From CAVQKZ01 sp963837325 (lineage in GTDB: Bacteria > Actinomycetota > Actinomycetes > Mycobacteriales > Jatrophihabitantaceae): a stretch of DNA of 64,000 bases. Below, piece after piece: positions 61,382-64,000 of the stretch; the stretch's first letter is position 1, and each line of letters opens with the position of its first letter. The notes beneath the pieces were generated by a model, which was not told where the DNA came from, did no database searches, and worked only from the letters and a program-made list of their open reading frames with translations. The position numbers and the translations under genes are program-made. Location of the stretch: the NCBI GenBank assembly GCA_963837325.1, contig CAWIMV010000002.1, forward strand, positions 620,001 to 684,000, in the 5' to 3' direction.

Positions 61382-61996
61382 GGGCCGGATCCGGTCGGGG
61401 TCGGCCCGCACCCGCAGCCCTGGCCGGACGACCCGCGCCTGGACCGGGACCTGCTCGCCCACGGCGATCGCCGCAATGTCGTCGACCGCTACCGCTACTG
61501 GTCGCTGGACGCGATCGTCGCCGACCTCGACACCCACCGACACGACTTCGCGGTCGCAATCGAGAACTGGCAGCACGATCTCAACATCGGCACGGTGGTG
61601 CGCACGGCCAACGCGTTCCTGGCTCGCGAGGTGATCATCGTCGGCCGGCGCCGGTGGAACCGTCGCGGGGCTATGGTCACCGACCGCTACCAGCATGTGC
61701 GCTACGTCGCCTCGGCCGCGGAACTGGCTGCGCAGGCAACGGACGACGGCTACCAGCTCGTGGCTGTCGACAACTTCCCCGGCGCCGTGCCCATCGAGAC
61801 AATCGCCTTGCCCCGTAAGGCATTACTGCTATTCGGTCAGGAGAGCGTCGGCCTGAGCGCCGAAGCGCGGGCCGCCGCGCACGTCGTCTGCTCGATCGCC
61901 CAGTACGGCTCGACCCGCTCGATCAACGCCGGGGTGGCCGCCGGAATCGCGATGCACGCCTGGATCCGCCAGCACGCACAGCTGCCGCAGGACTGA
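61352..61996 (+). CDS. SpoU/TrmH-family RNA 2'-O-methyltransferase
   Basis: A 214-residue SPOUT methylase with the three family motifs: ENWQHDLNIGTVVRTANAF (motif 1), LLFGQESVGLS (motif 2) and STRSINAGVAAGIAMHAWI (motif 3). It methylates ribose in tRNA or rRNA using a trefoil-knot SAM site. The first ten residues come from the palindromic element; the conserved domain begins around residue 30, so the true start could be a GTG inside. Confidence 0.88.
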   Translation: MTTPRATDHSGPDPVGVGPHPQPWPDDPRLDRDLLAHGDRRNVVDRYRYWSLDAIVADLDTHRHDFAVAIENWQHDLNIGTVVRTANAFLAREVIIVGRRRWNRRGAMVTDRYQHVRYVASAAELAAQATDDGYQLVAVDNFPGAVPIETIALPRKALLLFGQESVGLSAEARAAAHVVCSIAQYGSTRSINAGVAAGIAMHAWIRQHAQLPQD

Positions 61997-62019
61997 GCTG
62001 CTCCCGCGCGCGCACCGAT

Positions 62020-63225
62020 TCACACTTCTTGCTGTCGCAAGTACCGCCCGAAGTGCGGGACGGTGAACGCGATTCGACCGCGCTGGCCGGAGTACACCAA
62101 ACCCTTCTTCAGCAGCCCGTCGCGCGCCGGCGAGAGCGACTGTGGCGGGCGGGCCAGCGACTCGGCGACCGCGGCCGTCGGCACGGCGTCGTCGGGGCCG
62201 CCGGGGTCGGCTACGTCGGCCATGGCCCGCAGGTACTCCCGCTCCGCCGGCGTAGCCCGTTCGTAACGCGAGCCGAAGAAGCCGACCGCGAGCTCGGCCT
62301 CGGCCTCGGGGGCGGCGACGCGCACGTCGGCAACCGTGATCGGCGAGCGTGGGGCGACGTCCCACGCGACCTTGCCGTACGCCTGCACGAAGTAGGGGTA
62401 GCCGCCCGTCGCCGTGTACATCGCCGCGAGCGCATCGTCGTCGAAGTCGGCACCCTCGTCGCGGGCGGGTGAGCGCAGCGCCAGATCCGCGGCCGCGCGG
62501 TCGAGGCGGTCGATGCGGGCGAAGCGGAACAGCCGCTCGGAGTAGGACTTCGACGCCGACAGCACCGCCGGGAGGTGCGGCAGGCCGGCGCCGACGACGA
62601 CGAGTGGCAGCCGCTGCTGGGAAATCTCGTGGCAGGCCGCGCACAGCGCCGACACGTCGTCCGGCCCGAGGTCCTGCATCTCGTCGATGTAGATGGCGAT
62701 GCCGTGCCCGGAGTCGCCAGCCAGGCCAGCAACGTCGGTGAACAACTCGACCAGGTCGATCTCGATGTCGCCGGAGTCCGCGCGGCCGGTGACGGCGGGA
62801 ACGTCGATGCCCGGCTGCCACCGATCACGCAGCTTCGGAGCCTTTCCGCCGGACGTCCGCGGCTCGCGCTGGGCGAAAGCCTTGACGACACCGAGGACGT
62901 GCTCGGCCTCCCCGCGGTTGGGCTGGGCCAGTTCGCGCACCGCCACGTGCAGGGCAGCGGCCAGCGGATGGCGCAGCGGTTGGTCGGGCCGGGCCTCGAG
63001 CTTGCCTGTCCCCCACCCAGCGCGTACCGCGGCCCCGCGCATCGCATTGAGCAGCACGGTCTTGCCGACGCCGCGCAGGCCGGTCAAGACGACGGAACGT
63101 TCCGGCCGCGAGCGCGCCACCCGTTCCAGCACCACGTCGAAGGCGGCCAGTTCCCCGTCGCGGCCGGCCAGTTCCGGCGGGCGTTGGCCCGCGCCGGGGG
63201 CGTAGGGATTGCGGACCGGGTCCAT
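62020..63225 (-). CDS. AAA+ ATPase, Orc1/Cdc6-like ATP-binding protein
   Basis: A 401-residue ATPase. Walker A is VVLTGLRGVGKTVLLNAMR, Walker B is GIAIYIDEMQDLGPDD, then sensor-type SKSYSERLFRF and a winged-helix-like C-terminus (LLKKGLVYSGQRGRIAFTVP). The N-terminal PYAPGAGQRPPELAGRD is the mark of a widespread actinobacterial family annotated ATP-binding protein or AAA ATPase. Biological role unknown; related proteins occur as stand-alone genes. It is convergent with the RNA methylase. Confidence 0.85.
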   Translation of the reverse strand: MDPVRNPYAPGAGQRPPELAGRDGELAAFDVVLERVARSRPERSVVLTGLRGVGKTVLLNAMRGAAVRAGWGTGKLEARPDQPLRHPLAAALHVAVRELAQPNRGEAEHVLGVVKAFAQREPRTSGGKAPKLRDRWQPGIDVPAVTGRADSGDIEIDLVELFTDVAGLAGDSGHGIAIYIDEMQDLGPDDVSALCAACHEISQQRLPLVVVGAGLPHLPAVLSASKSYSERLFRFARIDRLDRAAADLALRSPARDEGADFDDDALAAMYTATGGYPYFVQAYGKVAWDVAPRSPITVADVRVAAPEAEAELAVGFFGSRYERATPAEREYLRAMADVADPGGPDDAVPTAAVAESLARPPQSLSPARDGLLKKGLVYSGQRGRIAFTVPHFGRYLRQQEV

Positions 63226-63295
63226 GATCGGACTGTATCCGGCTGTCTAGCGTTTACCGCAGATTGCCGCAGAAACCAGAATCGTGTCGCCCCAC

Positions 63296-63374
63296 TCGGT
63301 TGAGTGACGTATCGGCATGATCAGAGACGGCAAAAACCGCCGTCTCTGATCATGGAAGTACGTCACTCAACCGA
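63296..63374. repeat. 79-bp two-stem palindrome at the 3' end of map
   Basis: Outer arms TCGGTTGAGTGACGTA (63296-63311) and its exact complement (63359-63374), and inner arms CATGATCAGAGACGGC (63316-63331) and its exact complement (63339-63354). The 4-bp unpaired gaps are symmetric and the loop AAAAACC is A-rich. The map stop codon (63350-63352) lies within the inner arm, so the palindrome supplies its last few codons. Confidence 0.93.
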
Positions 63375-64000
63375 GAAGGTAGCGTGAGGATCTCGGCGCC
63401 GTCGTCGGTGACGGCGATGGTGTGTTCCCACTGCGCCACCCAGGAGCCGTCGCGCGTCACCACGGTCCAGTCGTCGTCCCACATCAGCCAGTCGACCCCA
63501 CCGAGCGTCAGCATGGGCTCGATCGTGAACGTCATGCCCGGCTCGATGAGCGTCGTCGCCCGCGGTTCGTCGTAGTGCAGGATCGTCGGCCGGGTATGGA
63601 ACGACGGCCCGACGCCGTGCCCGGTGTAGTCGCGCACCACGCCGTACCCGAAGCGACGCGCGTACGACTCGATCACCCGGCCGATCACGCTGATCGGACG
63701 GCCCGGGCGTACCGCATTGATCCCCCGCATCATGGCCTCGTGGGTACGCGCACCGAGATCGCGGACCTCGGGCGCCGCGTCACCCGCATAGAACGTCGCG
63801 CACGTGTCGCCGTGCACCCCGTCGATGAACGCGGTGACGTCGATCTTCACCACATCGCCGTCGGCCAGGGTGCGCGAATCGGGGATCCCGTGGCAGATGA
63901 CCTCGTTCACGGACGTGCACAGCGACTTGGGAAAGCCCTTGTAATCGAGTGTGGACGGATACGCGCCGGCGGCGACGAGGAACTCGTGGCCGATGCGGTC
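63350..64000 (-). CDS. map: Methionine aminopeptidase, type I (5' end outside window)
   Basis: The C-terminal 216 residues of a Met aminopeptidase. Metal ligands visible: the two Asp of VVKIDVTAFIDGVHGDTCATF, His of DYTGHGVGPSFH, Glu of FTIEPML and Glu of AQWEHTIAV. It opens in the window with DRIGHEFLVAAGAYPSTLDY and SLCTSVNEVICHGIPD. It removes N-terminal Met from nascent proteins. The last residues (LSDVLP) come from the palindrome. Confidence 0.95.
   Translation of the reverse strand, partial: DRIGHEFLVAAGAYPSTLDYKGFPKSLCTSVNEVICHGIPDSRTLADGDVVKIDVTAFIDGVHGDTCATFYAGDAAPEVRDLGARTHEAMMRGINAVRPGRPISVIGRVIESYARRFGYGVVRDYTGHGVGPSFHTRPTILHYDEPRATTLIEPGMTFTIEPMLTLGGVDWLMWDDDWTVVTRDGSWVAQWEHTIAVTDDGAEILTLPSRLSDVLP

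Overview
The window is chromosomal DNA of a high-GC actinobacterium. Evidence: strong G/C bias at third codon positions, frequent GTG/TTG starts, actinobacteria-specific families (DUF5318, F420/FMN split-barrel and LLM flavin enzymes, an Erm(37)-like methylase) and gene orders known from Mycobacterium near oriC: DUF5318-ponA-GT87, rpsF-ssb-rpsR-rplI-dnaB, dnaK-grpE-dnaJ-hspR, clpB followed by pyrE and an RNA methylase. The genus cannot be fixed from the sequence; a Frankineae/Jatrophihabitans-like lineage is a guess. No rRNA, tRNA, IS, prophage or CRISPR was seen.

1-8.3 kb is accessory: a partial PEP-mutase-like gene, an ArsR/AHSA1 pair with a leaderless-type promoter, a HAD phosphatase, the Erm(37)-like rRNA methylase, small redox and hydrolase genes, a membrane regulator (XRE helix-turn-helix plus NBR1-like Ig domain), and three secreted wall-active enzymes, two of which carry a duplicated I36-type domain on unrelated catalytic domains. 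8.4-19.4 kb is a xyloside/xyloglucan-oligosaccharide locus: LacI regulator, GH3 glycosidase, CUT1 ABC importer and GH31 alpha-xylosidase, with two LacI-type palindromes in the divergent control region.

20.6-25.5 kb is the replication/ribosome block. dnaB is interrupted in its P-loop by a 501-residue class 3 intein (Ala1, Trp/Cys/Thr motif) that carries LAGLIDADG motifs and two zinc-ribbon-like cysteine sets. Three DnaA boxes lie upstream of dnaB. 25.7-36.6 kb holds a secreted Gly-rich protein, an AP endonuclease, an NCS1 permease with an isochorismatase-fold hydrolase, the GT87/PBP/DUF5318 wall operon, an intergenic repeat region and a membrane Fe-S reductase.

36.7-45.9 kb is the most unusual part. 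A histidine-ammonia-lyase homologue has Gly-Thr-Gly where the MIO-forming Ala-Ser-Gly should be. It is divergent from an operon of an IclR regulator and an OpuC-type quaternary-amine ABC importer whose binding protein is circularly permuted. Next comes an operon of an M20 amidohydrolase, a low-molecular-weight phosphatase and a HutF-like deiminase. A coherent but unproven reading is uptake of a histidine-derived betaine (hercynine or ergothioneine type), trimethylamine elimination, and entry into histidine catabolism.

45.9-64 kb holds an AIM24 protein, two tandem paralogous membrane proteins of unknown function, the HspR heat-shock operon with a HAIR-like operator, clpB, envelope genes (RDD, DUF2752, DUF4190), an SDR, pyrE, a SPOUT RNA methylase, an AAA ATPase and a partial methionine aminopeptidase. 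Long palindromes recur between genes and in two cases contain a start or stop codon.
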